DNA of 10,871 nt from Oleiagrimonas sp964566965 (lineage in GTDB: Bacteria; Pseudomonadota; Gammaproteobacteria; Xanthomonadales; Rhodanobacteraceae). The translations under genes and the position numbers were made by a program. Below the pieces are notes generated by a model, which was not told the origin of the DNA, did no database searches, and saw only the letters and a program-made list of their open reading frames with translations. Positions 1 through 8,389 of this stretch are shown in pieces. Each line of letters starts with the position of its first letter. Position 1 is the first letter of the stretch. Location of the stretch: contig CAZMKO010000081.1 of NCBI GenBank assembly GCA_964566965.1, positions 1-10,871 on the forward strand, given 5' to 3'.

Positions 1-2165
<2,165 letters not shown>

Positions 2166-2204
2166 GACCCCCTGTACCTGCAGGCGAATCAAAAACGAGC
2201 AGAA

Positions 2205-2254
2205 CGGGCATTGCCCGCCGTCGTGACGGAGCGGCGGCGGACAGTGTCCGCCGC
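2205..2254. repeat. Three consecutive inverted repeats after gcvP (REP-like element, possible terminator)
   Basis: Three perfect inverted repeats follow each other almost without gaps: CGGGCA-T-TGCCCG (2205-2217), CCGTC-GT-GACGG (2218-2229), and a 10-bp arm GCGGCGGACA / TGTCCGCCGC around one central G (2234-2254). The third is the strongest. A short T run (2261-2264) follows 6 bases after it, so the transcript of gcvP could end here, but the T tract is weak for a Rho-independent terminator. The serial, palindromic, intergenic arrangement fits a REP/BIME-type repeat. Half of the third palindrome recurs at 3023-3035. Whether it is a genome-wide repeat cannot be seen from this window. Confidence 0.5.
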
Positions 2255-2323
2255 ACCCACTTTTCGCCCAGCACGCAGGATCGCGCCGAGCCGGGCAATG
2301 CGCGGGCAGAAGCGACACCGAAA

Positions 2324-2351
2324 TGTGTATAATGTATCCATTCAATACACA
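2324..2351 (+). promoter_or_regulatory. vapBC promoter -10 inside a palindromic operator
   Basis: A consensus -10 hexamer TATAAT lies at 2328-2333, about 30 bases before the vapB ATG. It overlaps the left arm of an inverted repeat TGTGTAT (2324-2330) / ATACACA (2345-2351), whose arms start 21 bp apart, two helical turns. A second, tighter pairing TGTAT (2333-2337) / ATACA (2345-2349) uses the same right arm. No good -35 hexamer is visible at 16-18 bp spacing. VapB antitoxins of this type usually repress their own operon by binding a palindrome near the promoter, and this site has the right position and symmetry. The operator role is inferred. Confidence 0.6.
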
Positions 2352-2362
2352 CCAGGTGAGCC

Positions 2363-2557
2363 ATGCGAACCAATATCGTCATCGATGACGCCTTGATGGC
2401 CAAGGTCATGGAAGCATCCGGCCATACCACCAAGAAGCAGGCCGTCGAGGAAGGCTTGCGGTTGTTGTTGCAACGCAGCCAACAGCGGCAGATTCGTACC
2501 TTGCGCGGCAAGGTGCGCTGGGACGGCGATCTGGACGCGATGCGGGAGGCGAAGTGA
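2363..2557 (+). CDS. vapB: VapB-family antitoxin
   Basis: This is a 64-residue antitoxin that should neutralise the VapC nuclease encoded directly downstream and, with it, repress the operon. The N-terminus MRTNIVIDDALMAKVMEASG and TTKKQAVEEGLRLLL fit the ribbon-helix-helix-like DNA-binding part of VapB antitoxins (one strand, residues 3-8, then two helices). The C-terminal part (RTLRGKVRWDGDLDAMREAK) is the flexible toxin-binding tail, with the RGKVRWDGDLDAMR segment typical of the family. AGGTGAG at 2354-2360 is a suitable ribosome-binding site, though close to the ATG. The stop TGA overlaps the toxin's GTG start (GTGA at 2554-2557), so translation is coupled. A TATAAT promoter and palindrome lie just upstream. 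Confidence 0.9.
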   Translation: MRTNIVIDDALMAKVMEASGHTTKKQAVEEGLRLLLQRSQQRQIRTLRGKVRWDGDLDAMREAK

Positions 2558-2952
2558 TTCTGGTCGATACCAGTGTCTGGATCGACTACTTCAACGGTGT
2601 CGCCAACCCGCACACGGATCGGCTGGACGCGGCCCTAACCGACGGCGACGTGGTGATGGGCGATTTGATCCTGCTGGAAATCCTGCAAGGCATTCGCCAC
2701 GATCACGACTACGCGAAAACCCGCAAAAGCCTGTCGGCGCTCGACCTGCTGGAGCTGTTCGGCGCGCGCATGGTCGGGCTGTGCGCCGACAACTACCGGA
2801 CCCTGCGCAAGCAAGGCATCACCGTTCGCAAGACCGTCGATGTGATCATTGCCAGCTTCTGCATCGAACACGGTTTGCCGCTGCTGTTCCTGGATCGCGA
2901 TTTTCTGCCGTTTGTCGATCATCTCGGACTTGAAACCGTCGCCTGTCCTTGA
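2554..2952 (+). CDS. vapC: VapC-family PIN-domain ribonuclease toxin
   Basis: This is a 132-residue single-domain PIN protein. VapC toxins are Mg2+-dependent endoribonucleases that cut tRNA or rRNA and stop translation until bound by VapB. The acidic residues expected in a PIN active site are present: D5 in MILVDTSVWIDYF, E42 in LLEILQG, D96 in KTVDVIIASFC, and D114/D116 in LFLDRDF. The length is normal and no residue appears lost, so the toxin is probably active. The start is GTG at 2554, overlapping the vapB stop; GGAGG at 2545-2549 gives a good ribosome-binding site 4 bases upstream. No separate promoter is needed. The RNA target cannot be deduced from the sequence. Confidence 0.93.
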   Translation: MILVDTSVWIDYFNGVANPHTDRLDAALTDGDVVMGDLILLEILQGIRHDHDYAKTRKSLSALDLLELFGARMVGLCADNYRTLRKQGITVRKTVDVIIASFCIEHGLPLLFLDRDFLPFVDHLGLETVACP

Positions 2953-3022
2953 AGGATTTGCATGCCGAATTTCATGACGGGCAGGGCCGGCGTTGCTCGC
3001 CATGAAAGGTCCGCACAAGCGA

Positions 3023-3035
3023 GCGGCGGACAGTG
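3023..3035 (+). repeat. Half copy of the post-gcvP palindrome, next to the higB remnant
   Basis: The 13-mer GCGGCGGACAGTG is identical to 2234-2246, which is the left arm plus centre of the large palindrome after gcvP. Here the right arm is missing: directly after the centre the sequence turns into the apparent end of a higB gene. Both copies are preceded by GAG, with one extra CGG triplet in the first. This looks like a repeat cut at its axis, as expected for a deletion or insertion junction, but 13 shared bases in GC-rich DNA could also arise by chance. Confidence 0.4.
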
Positions 3036-3038
3036 CCC

Positions 3039-3056
3039 ATCGTGGACTATCACTGA
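3039..3056 (+). pseudogene. higB: Apparent 3' remnant of a higB toxin gene (last five codons and stop)
   Basis: The six codons at 3039-3056 read I-V-D-Y-H-stop, ending 11 bases before the ATG of higA. HigB toxins of the RelE-like family that pair with this type of HigA typically end in (D)VEIVDYH and sit immediately upstream of higA at about this distance. The preceding codons GTG-CCC (V-P) may extend the match by one residue; beyond that the frame reads E-R-R-T and no longer resembles HigB. The rest of the toxin gene (normally about 92 codons) is not present between vapC and higA. The short length makes this a suggestion rather than proof. Confidence 0.5.
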
Positions 3057-3067
3057 CGGACTCCAAC

Positions 3068-3358
3068 ATGAAACACCTGCCCAACATCCATCCCGGCGAA
3101 GTCCTCCTCGAGGAATTCCTGCACCCGCTCGAACTCAGCCAGAACGCCCTGGCCCGCGCCATGGACGTGCCGCCACGACGCATCAACGAAATCGTGCTGG
3201 GCAAGCGCGGCATCACCGCCGACACCGCATTGCGACTGGCCGCCGCACTCGGCACCAGCGAGCGCTTCTGGCTGGGCCTGCAGACCGATTTCGATCTGGA
3301 AGAAGCGCACAAACAGCTCGACGACAAGCTGGCGAAGATCGAGCGCATCGCGGCTTGA
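3068..3358 (+). CDS. higA: HigA-family antitoxin, XRE-type helix-turn-helix, without an adjacent toxin
   Basis: This is a 96-residue HigA/VapI-like antitoxin. HigA normally binds the ribosome-dependent mRNA endonuclease HigB and represses the higBA operon. The N-terminus NIHPGEVLLEEFL and the helix-turn-helix (about residues 23-59: LSQNALARAMDVPPRRINEI, then LGKRGITADTALRLAAALG) are diagnostic, as is SERFWLGLQTDFDLEEA after the DNA-binding part. I chose the ATG at 3068 because the protein then begins exactly where family members do; the frame is open further left to an ATG at 2993, but those residues look like translated spacer. No strong ribosome-binding site is seen. Unusually, no higB gene precedes it: only five apparent terminal codons remain. 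It may survive as a stand-alone repressor or as an antidote to a HigB encoded elsewhere. Confidence 0.88.
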   Translation: MKHLPNIHPGEVLLEEFLHPLELSQNALARAMDVPPRRINEIVLGKRGITADTALRLAAALGTSERFWLGLQTDFDLEEAHKQLDDKLAKIERIAA

Positions 3359-3520
3359 GGCCGTCTTGATTCCGATGCGCCGATACAAGGCCCCGCGACG
3401 GCGCGCATGGCGAACGTCATTTCAAAAGACGATACCCGACCATTTTGACTCCGGTCGACCCGATCGGAAACCATGGAATCTGCTCCCGTTCTTCAACCCC
3501 GACCTTCATGTTCGCCGTCA

Positions 3521-4954
3521 TCACGTACTTCCGCCCAGCGCCATGTACAGCGTCACGTCGTTGACCAGTTGGCTGCGTTTGGTCTGCGCCAACGAAAGTT
3601 CGGCCTCCCGGCGGGTCTGCTGGGCTTCCAGCCAGGTACGCAAGTCGGTGGCGCCGGCGCGGTAGCGCACTTCGTACAGTTGGGCGATTTTCACCGCCTC
3701 ATCAAACGAGGTCTGCGCCGCGGCGACCTGCTCGGCCAGACGGGTGCGTGCCGACAAGGCATTGTCCACTTCCGACAAGGCGGTGTAGAGCGTGTTGCGG
3801 AAATCGTTGGCGGCAATCCGGTAGGTGAGTTTTGACGATTTGATGTCCAGCTTCATCTGCTCGACGTTCAAAAATGGCAGGCTCAGGGCGGTGCCCAGAG
3901 TTGCTATCGGGTGGGCCAGCACGTCGCGCAGGGTCGTGCTGGAACCGCCTGCCGATCCGGTCAAGCTGAACGTCGGGTAGTAGTCGGTCGCGGTGACCTT
4001 GATCTCGGCCAGCGACTCGCGCAGGCGCAGTTCGGCCGCGCGCAAGTCCGGGCGCCGCGCCAGCAGGTCGGCGGGCACGCCCTCGGCGATCGCCGGGCTG
4101 TGGTCGCTGTCCAGGTTCTGCGGCTCGTCGGCCAGTGGCCACGGGTGGCCATCAAGCAGCACGGTCAGGGCGTTGCGGGTTTCCATCCGCTGCTGCTGCA
4201 GTTGTGATTGCGTGGCGCGCTGGCTTTCGATGTTCTGTCGTGCCTGGTGCACTTCCAACCGGGATACAGAGCCGGCATCGAATTGGGTCTGTACCAGCGT
4301 TGCGGTGCGCTGCAATCGCTCCAGGTTGGCCTGGCCGGTACTGATGGACTGGTTGAGATAGGCCAATTGCCAGTACAGCTCGCAGGTCTTTTCGACCAGG
4401 CTTAGCGCGGTGCTCTGCAAATCCTCGGCGGTGGCTTGTATTTCCCACTTGGCGATGTCGCGCTGACCGCGCAGCTTGCCCCACAGATCGATTTCCCAGC
4501 TCAGCGATGCGCTGGCACTGTAGTCGTGTGACCAGTCGTCACCGCTGTCGATGCGGCGACTGCCACTGGCGTTTGCCGAGCCGGAAACCTGCGGCCACAG
4601 GTCGAGGCCGGCCTGCCCCGCTTGTACGCGGGCCAGTTCCAGCTTCAGGCCGGCCGAAGCCATGTCGGTGTTGCGGTCGAGCACCTGCGTGACCAGCTTG
4701 TCCAGTTTCGTATCGGAGAAGCCCTTCCACCAGGCGTCGGCACGCACGTTGCCGGCGGGCGTCGTGACGTCAAGGTCGACGGATGTCACCGGTGCGTTGG
4801 ACTTGGCATCACCACGCCCGTACTGGGCGGGCACTTGCAGGTTGGCGACGGGATCGACGCCGGACAGGGTCGCGCAACCGGCCAGCGCGGTGGCCAGCGC
4901 GGCGGCGAGCAACAGAGGACGACAGATCTTGATGCGGAAGTACGTCATGGTCAT
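3521..4954 (-). CDS. Outer-membrane efflux lipoprotein, NodT/OprM (TolC-like) family, partner of MacAB
   Basis: This is the outer-membrane channel of a tripartite export pump, 477 residues. A lipoprotein signal is visible: basic start, hydrophobic stretch (about 13-26), lipobox LAGC with the lipidated cysteine at residue 27. Two TolC-like repeats follow. The family motif PADLLARRPDLRAAE is at about 294-308, and the AWW..F.D..LD..V segment at 74-88 and SWEIDLWGK at 152-160 are typical. It is the last gene of the macA-macB operon; its ATG lies one base after the macB stop (TAA-A-ATG), so translation is probably coupled. A second ATG three codons in (4948) is an alternative start. E. coli MacAB borrows TolC encoded elsewhere, whereas here the channel is supplied in the operon, as in the macABC operon of Stenotrophomonas maltophilia. 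It converges on higA, with no clear terminator between. Confidence 0.93.
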   Translation of the reverse strand: MTMTYFRIKICRPLLLAAALATALAGCATLSGVDPVANLQVPAQYGRGDAKSNAPVTSVDLDVTTPAGNVRADAWWKGFSDTKLDKLVTQVLDRNTDMASAGLKLELARVQAGQAGLDLWPQVSGSANASGSRRIDSGDDWSHDYSASASLSWEIDLWGKLRGQRDIAKWEIQATAEDLQSTALSLVEKTCELYWQLAYLNQSISTGQANLERLQRTATLVQTQFDAGSVSRLEVHQARQNIESQRATQSQLQQQRMETRNALTVLLDGHPWPLADEPQNLDSDHSPAIAEGVPADLLARRPDLRAAELRLRESLAEIKVTATDYYPTFSLTGSAGGSSTTLRDVLAHPIATLGTALSLPFLNVEQMKLDIKSSKLTYRIAANDFRNTLYTALSEVDNALSARTRLAEQVAAAQTSFDEAVKIAQLYEVRYRAGATDLRTWLEAQQTRREAELSLAQTKRSQLVNDVTLYMALGGST

Positions 4955-4955
4955 T

Positions 4956-6908
4956 TTATTCCCGGGCCAAGGCTTCGACCGGATCGAGCTGGGCGGCGTT
5001 GCGCGCCGGCAGGAAGCCGAAGGCCATGCCGATCAGGGTCGAACAGGCGAATGCGGCGATGATCGAGCTGGTGGAAAACAACAAGGTGAAACTGGCACCG
5101 AAGGTCTTGAAGGCCCAGCCGATACCCAGCGCCATCGCGACGCCGAGGATGCCGCCCAGCAAACACACCAGCACGGCTTCGATCAGGAACTGCTGGCGGA
5201 TGTCGCTCTGACGCGCACCCACGGCCATGCGCACGCCGATCTCGCGGGTGCGTTCGGTCACCGACACCAGCATGATGTTCATCACGCCGATACCGCCGAC
5301 CACCAATGCGATGGCGGCAATCGCGCCGATCAGCAGGGTCATGGTCTTGGTGGTGGACTCGATGGTCTCGCGGATCTCGGCGGTATTGCTGAGGAAGAAG
5401 TCTTCGGTGCCATGGCGCAGGGTCAGCAGTTTGCTGATGGCCGATTCGGCGGCACTCATTGGCGTGTCGTTGCTCACCCGTACGGTGATGCTGTCCAGGA
5501 AGTTCTGGCCGAGCATGCGTGCCATCACCGTGCTGTAGGGCATCCACACGCTCAGATTGGTGCTGCTGCCGAAGCCCATCGACTGGCGCTTGGCGATGCC
5601 GATCACGCGCGCCGGCACGTTGCCCAGCAAAAGCACCTGGCCCAGAGGACTTCTGCCCTGAAACAACTGGGTGCTGGTGTTCTCGTCGATCACCACCACC
5701 TGCGCCATCGTCTTGACCTCGCTCGCATCGAAGTAGCGACCCGACTGCAGTGTCATGCCTTTGACCCGGAAAAATTGCTCGCCAATGCCGCTGACTTGCG
5801 CTGTGGCCGCTTTGTTGCCGACCTGCGCGGTCACCGAGGTGGAGACGCTGGGCGTGACGCTGTCGATGTAGCTCTGGGTGGCCAGTGCATCGGCATCGCT
5901 GCTCTTGAGCGTCTCCACACGTGCCGAACGCATGTCGCCAAATCCACTGCCCGGAAATATATCGATGGTGTTGGTGCCCAGCGAACTGATGTTCTCGAGG
6001 ATCTGCTGCTGCGAACCGTTGCCCATCGCCACCACCGACACCACCGAGGCGATGCCGATGATGATGCCGAGCATGGTCAGGAAAGTGCGCAGGCGATGCG
6101 CACTCATGGCCAGCAAGGCCATGCGGAAGGCCTCAACGAAGCGGTCGTATGTGGCACGCAAACTGTCGCCGCGGGTCTTTACCGGTGCCACGTGTTGTGG
6201 CTGCTGGAATATCGACGCCTTGTCGTTGTGACGGTCGTCAATGATCTCGCCGTCGTGGATTTCGATGATGCGCTGGGCGTGTTCGGCCACATGCATGTCG
6301 TGGGTGACCAGAATGATGGTCTGGCCCTCGGCATGCAGTTCGCCGAGGATGACCATCACTTCTTCGCCCGAGCTACTGTCCAATGCGCCGGTGGGCTCGT
6401 CGGCCAGGATCACCTCGCCGCCGTTCATCAGCGCGCGAGCGATCGACACGCGCTGCTGCTGGCCGCCGGACAACTGGCCAGGCTTGTGGTCCATGCGTTC
6501 GGACAGACCGAGACGATCAAGCAGGGCCTCGGCACGTTGGCGACGCGCGTCGGCCCGGATGCCGGCGTAGATGGCGGGCACTTCCGCATTGCCGCGTGCG
6601 TCGAGGTCGCCTAGCAGGTGATAGCGCTGGAAGATGAAGCCGAAATGCTCGCGGCGCAATTCGGCGAGCTCATCGGGTTGCATGCGCCCGGTTTCGCGTC
6701 CGCCAACCTTGTACGAACCAACGGTGGGGTGATCCAGGCAGCCAAGAATGTTCATCAACGTCGATTTGCCCGAGCCGGACTGGCCGACGATGGCCACCAT
6801 TTCACCGGCATGGATGTCGAGGTTGATGTCCTTCAGCACGGCGATGGTTTCCTCACCGGCCGGGAACTCGCGACGCAGGTCGCGCAGCTGCAGCAGCGGC
6901 GGGTTCAT
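4956..6908 (-). CDS. macB: MacB-type ABC transporter, fused ATPase and permease
   Basis: This is a 650-residue inner-membrane ABC protein, the same size as E. coli MacB (648). MacB dimers use ATP hydrolysis as a mechanical lever to drive periplasmic substrates out through MacA and an outer-membrane channel; known substrates include macrolides, peptides and protoporphyrin. The N-terminal ATPase has Walker A GQSGSGKST (42-50), Q-loop Q94, signature LSGGQ (146-150), Walker B VILADE (166-171) and H-loop H203. One membrane helix follows (about 277-300), then a large periplasmic domain (about 300-525), then three C-terminal helices with GGIGVMNIMLVSVTERTREIG before the first loop. All catalytic residues are present. 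The ATG overlaps the macA stop (ATGA); GAGG at 6917-6920 on this strand is a good ribosome-binding site. The substrate here is unknown. Confidence 0.96.
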   Translation of the reverse strand: MNPPLLQLRDLRREFPAGEETIAVLKDINLDIHAGEMVAIVGQSGSGKSTLMNILGCLDHPTVGSYKVGGRETGRMQPDELAELRREHFGFIFQRYHLLGDLDARGNAEVPAIYAGIRADARRQRAEALLDRLGLSERMDHKPGQLSGGQQQRVSIARALMNGGEVILADEPTGALDSSSGEEVMVILGELHAEGQTIILVTHDMHVAEHAQRIIEIHDGEIIDDRHNDKASIFQQPQHVAPVKTRGDSLRATYDRFVEAFRMALLAMSAHRLRTFLTMLGIIIGIASVVSVVAMGNGSQQQILENISSLGTNTIDIFPGSGFGDMRSARVETLKSSDADALATQSYIDSVTPSVSTSVTAQVGNKAATAQVSGIGEQFFRVKGMTLQSGRYFDASEVKTMAQVVVIDENTSTQLFQGRSPLGQVLLLGNVPARVIGIAKRQSMGFGSSTNLSVWMPYSTVMARMLGQNFLDSITVRVSNDTPMSAAESAISKLLTLRHGTEDFFLSNTAEIRETIESTTKTMTLLIGAIAAIALVVGGIGVMNIMLVSVTERTREIGVRMAVGARQSDIRQQFLIEAVLVCLLGGILGVAMALGIGWAFKTFGASFTLLFSTSSIIAAFACSTLIGMAFGFLPARNAAQLDPVEALARE

Positions 6909-8203
6909 CGCGGCGGCCTCATCATCGGACCGCGGGAACGGCGTGAATCGCTGTCCGTCTTTCCGGCGTCAGCGACTTCGCCGACCACAACCTTGTCGCC
7001 TGTGGACAAACCTTCAAGCACCTGGACGTTGGTGCCATTGTTGAGGCCGACCTTGATGCGGCGTGGTTCCGGCTTCCCGTTCTTGCCGACCACGCGCACG
7101 ATGTAGGTATCGCTGCCGGCTGCTTCGGCGGTGTTGGACGAGTCCCGTGCCTTTGGTGTGCTGCTTGCGGTGCCCGGAGCACTTTTCCCAGACACCTTGG
7201 CACCGAGTGCGGTGGAAGGAATCATCAGCGCATTCTTGGCCCGGGCCAACACGACCGATACCTGTGCGGTCATGTCGATGCGCAGTGCGCCATCCGGATT
7301 CGGCACGTCGAACAGCGCGTTGTAGTACACCGCCGAATCGGAAGTGGACGAAGACGAACTGCCCGAGGTGCTGCTGTCGTCGGTGCTGATCGACTCCGGC
7401 GCGGGATTCACCTGACGCAACGTGGCGTGGTATTTGTGATCCGGCTCGCCGAGGATGGTGAAATACACGGGCATGCCGGGCTTGACCTTGACCACATCGG
7501 CTTCGGAAATCTCGGCATTGACCGTGACCTTGTCCAGCCGGGCCAGCTTGACGATGGTTGGCGCGGATTGGTTGGCATTGACGGTGCGGCCCTCCTCGGT
7601 GACCACCGCCACGACGGTGCCGTCGATGGGCGCGGTGATGCTGGTATAGCCGAGGTTGGCTTTGGCGGTGCTGAGCTCGGTCTCACTCTGCTTGATCTGG
7701 GCGTCCAGGGCACGAATCTGCGCCCGGATGCTGGCCAGGCTGGCCTCGGCCGCCTCGTAATCGGCGCGCGACGTCGCTTCGGCCGCCAGCATCTTCTTCT
7801 GCCGGTCAAAGGTCCGTTGTGCCTCCTTCCACGAGGCCACTTGTGCGGCACGCTGCGCGCGAATGTTCTCGAGCGCGGCCTGGGCATTTTTCAAGCTGTT
7901 TTCCTGGGTGACCGAATCGATCTCGGCGATCAGGTCGCCCTTTTTGACCACGTCGCCCAGCTCCACCTTGAGTGACTTGATCTGGCCCGACGCCTGGGCA
8001 CCAACGCTGACCAGCTTGTAGGCATCGATCACGCCAGTGGCATCGACGGTCTTCTCCAGGTCGCTGCGAGTCACCGGCGAAGTGGCCAGGGCGGGGACGG
8101 CGGGCGAGTGCAGGCTCCACGCCGCGGCCCCGACGACCAGCAGGGCGGCGACGACGGAAAAGATGATGCGGGTGCGACGGGTCCCGGGCAAGGAAAGCTT
8201 CAC
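6905..8203 (-). CDS. macA: MacA-type periplasmic adaptor (membrane fusion protein)
   Basis: This is the adaptor that bridges MacB and the outer-membrane channel and stimulates MacB's ATPase, 432 residues against about 371 in E. coli MacA. One N-terminal membrane anchor (about 12-31) is followed by the lipoyl half-motif near 64-96, an alpha-helical coiled-coil hairpin (about 97-183), the second lipoyl half (YTSITAPIDGTVVAVVTEEG) and beta-barrel domains. NANQSAP (209-215) aligns with the segment holding the gate glutamine of E. coli MacA. The extra length comes from a Ser/Thr-rich stretch at 272-290, a low-complexity stretch at about 336-364, and a basic tail (RRSRGPMMRPPR). The start codon is GTG: an in-frame stop lies five codons upstream and no ATG precedes the membrane anchor. 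No convincing ribosome-binding site is visible. It is the first gene of the operon. Confidence 0.94.
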   Translation of the reverse strand: MKLSLPGTRRTRIIFSVVAALLVVGAAAWSLHSPAVPALATSPVTRSDLEKTVDATGVIDAYKLVSVGAQASGQIKSLKVELGDVVKKGDLIAEIDSVTQENSLKNAQAALENIRAQRAAQVASWKEAQRTFDRQKKMLAAEATSRADYEAAEASLASIRAQIRALDAQIKQSETELSTAKANLGYTSITAPIDGTVVAVVTEEGRTVNANQSAPTIVKLARLDKVTVNAEISEADVVKVKPGMPVYFTILGEPDHKYHATLRQVNPAPESISTDDSSTSGSSSSSTSDSAVYYNALFDVPNPDGALRIDMTAQVSVVLARAKNALMIPSTALGAKVSGKSAPGTASSTPKARDSSNTAEAAGSDTYIVRVVGKNGKPEPRRIKVGLNNGTNVQVLEGLSTGDKVVVGEVADAGKTDSDSRRSRGPMMRPPR

Positions 8204-8389
8204 GGTGGCATGGGCTCATGGCTGGCCGCGATGGCGGCGTTGCATTCAGTCTGGACAATGGCCAAGGTCGGCTCAACGCACAATTTGTGTCGGTTTGTAT
8301 CAGACGAGCGGCATGTTGTATCGCCATGTATCCATGGCCCCGGGTGATACCTTGCGACACAAAAAACACGCGCAGGACAATCGGATACG
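8204..8389. promoter_or_regulatory. Divergent control region between macA and the response regulator gene
   Basis: This 186-base spacer must hold the promoters of the macA operon (minus) and of the two-component operon (plus). No consensus sigma-70 promoter is visible on either strand. The best minus-strand candidate is TTGTGC (8283-8278) with CATTGT (8260-8255) at 17-bp spacing, each matching the consensus at only three of six positions. It lies one base from the first direct-repeat box, as expected for an activator-dependent promoter. The main organised signal is the array of three boxes at 8285-8362, described separately. Confidence 0.55.
8285..8362. promoter_or_regulatory. Array of three tandem-repeat boxes, probable response-regulator binding sites
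   Basis: Three 17-bp boxes share the pattern TTGTRTCGNNNNGTATC: TTGTGTC-ggt-TTGTATC at 8285-8301 (plus), TTGTATC-gcc-ATGTATC at 8316-8332 (plus), and TTGTGTC-gca-AGGTATC at 8362-8346 (minus strand). Within each box the two half-sites start exactly 10 bp apart. Box centres are 31 and 30 bp apart, about three helical turns, so all lie on one face of the DNA. OmpR-family regulators typically bind as head-to-tail dimers to direct repeats spaced 10-11 bp. The regulator encoded 28 bases to the right is the obvious candidate. Which promoter each box serves, and whether it activates or represses, cannot be told. Confidence 0.65.

Noticed and set aside
2332..2341. The 10-mer ATGTATCCAT in the vapB promoter is identical to 8326-8335 within the second regulator box
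   Set aside because: The partner half-site is not at 10-bp spacing (the nearest similar sequence starts 9 bp away and matches poorly), and the site is better explained by the vapBC palindrome. It is probably a chance match.
2977..3035. A second, degraded copy of the whole triple-hairpin element upstream of higA
   Set aside because: Only ACGGGCA and the 13-bp half palindrome are shared and the distance between them differs (37 against 53 bases); the middle hairpin is absent, so only the half palindrome is claimed.
2993..3067. An upstream ATG extending higA by 25 residues
   Set aside because: The extension reads through the half palindrome and the higB remnant and has no family similarity; homologues start at the MKHLPNIHPGE-type position.
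3359..3520. Possible terminator or promoter in the spacer between higA and the outer-membrane factor gene (GGTCGACC palindrome, TTGACT at 3445-3450)
   Set aside because: The palindrome is only 8 bp with no T run after it, and no -10 hexamer lies at a fitting distance from TTGACT. I see nothing firm in this spacer.
4551..6614. A 687-codon plus-strand open frame opposite macB and the outer-membrane factor
   Set aside because: It runs antisense to two genes with clear motifs. Its translation is His/Gln/Gly-rich without domain signals, a known artefact of GC-rich antisense frames.
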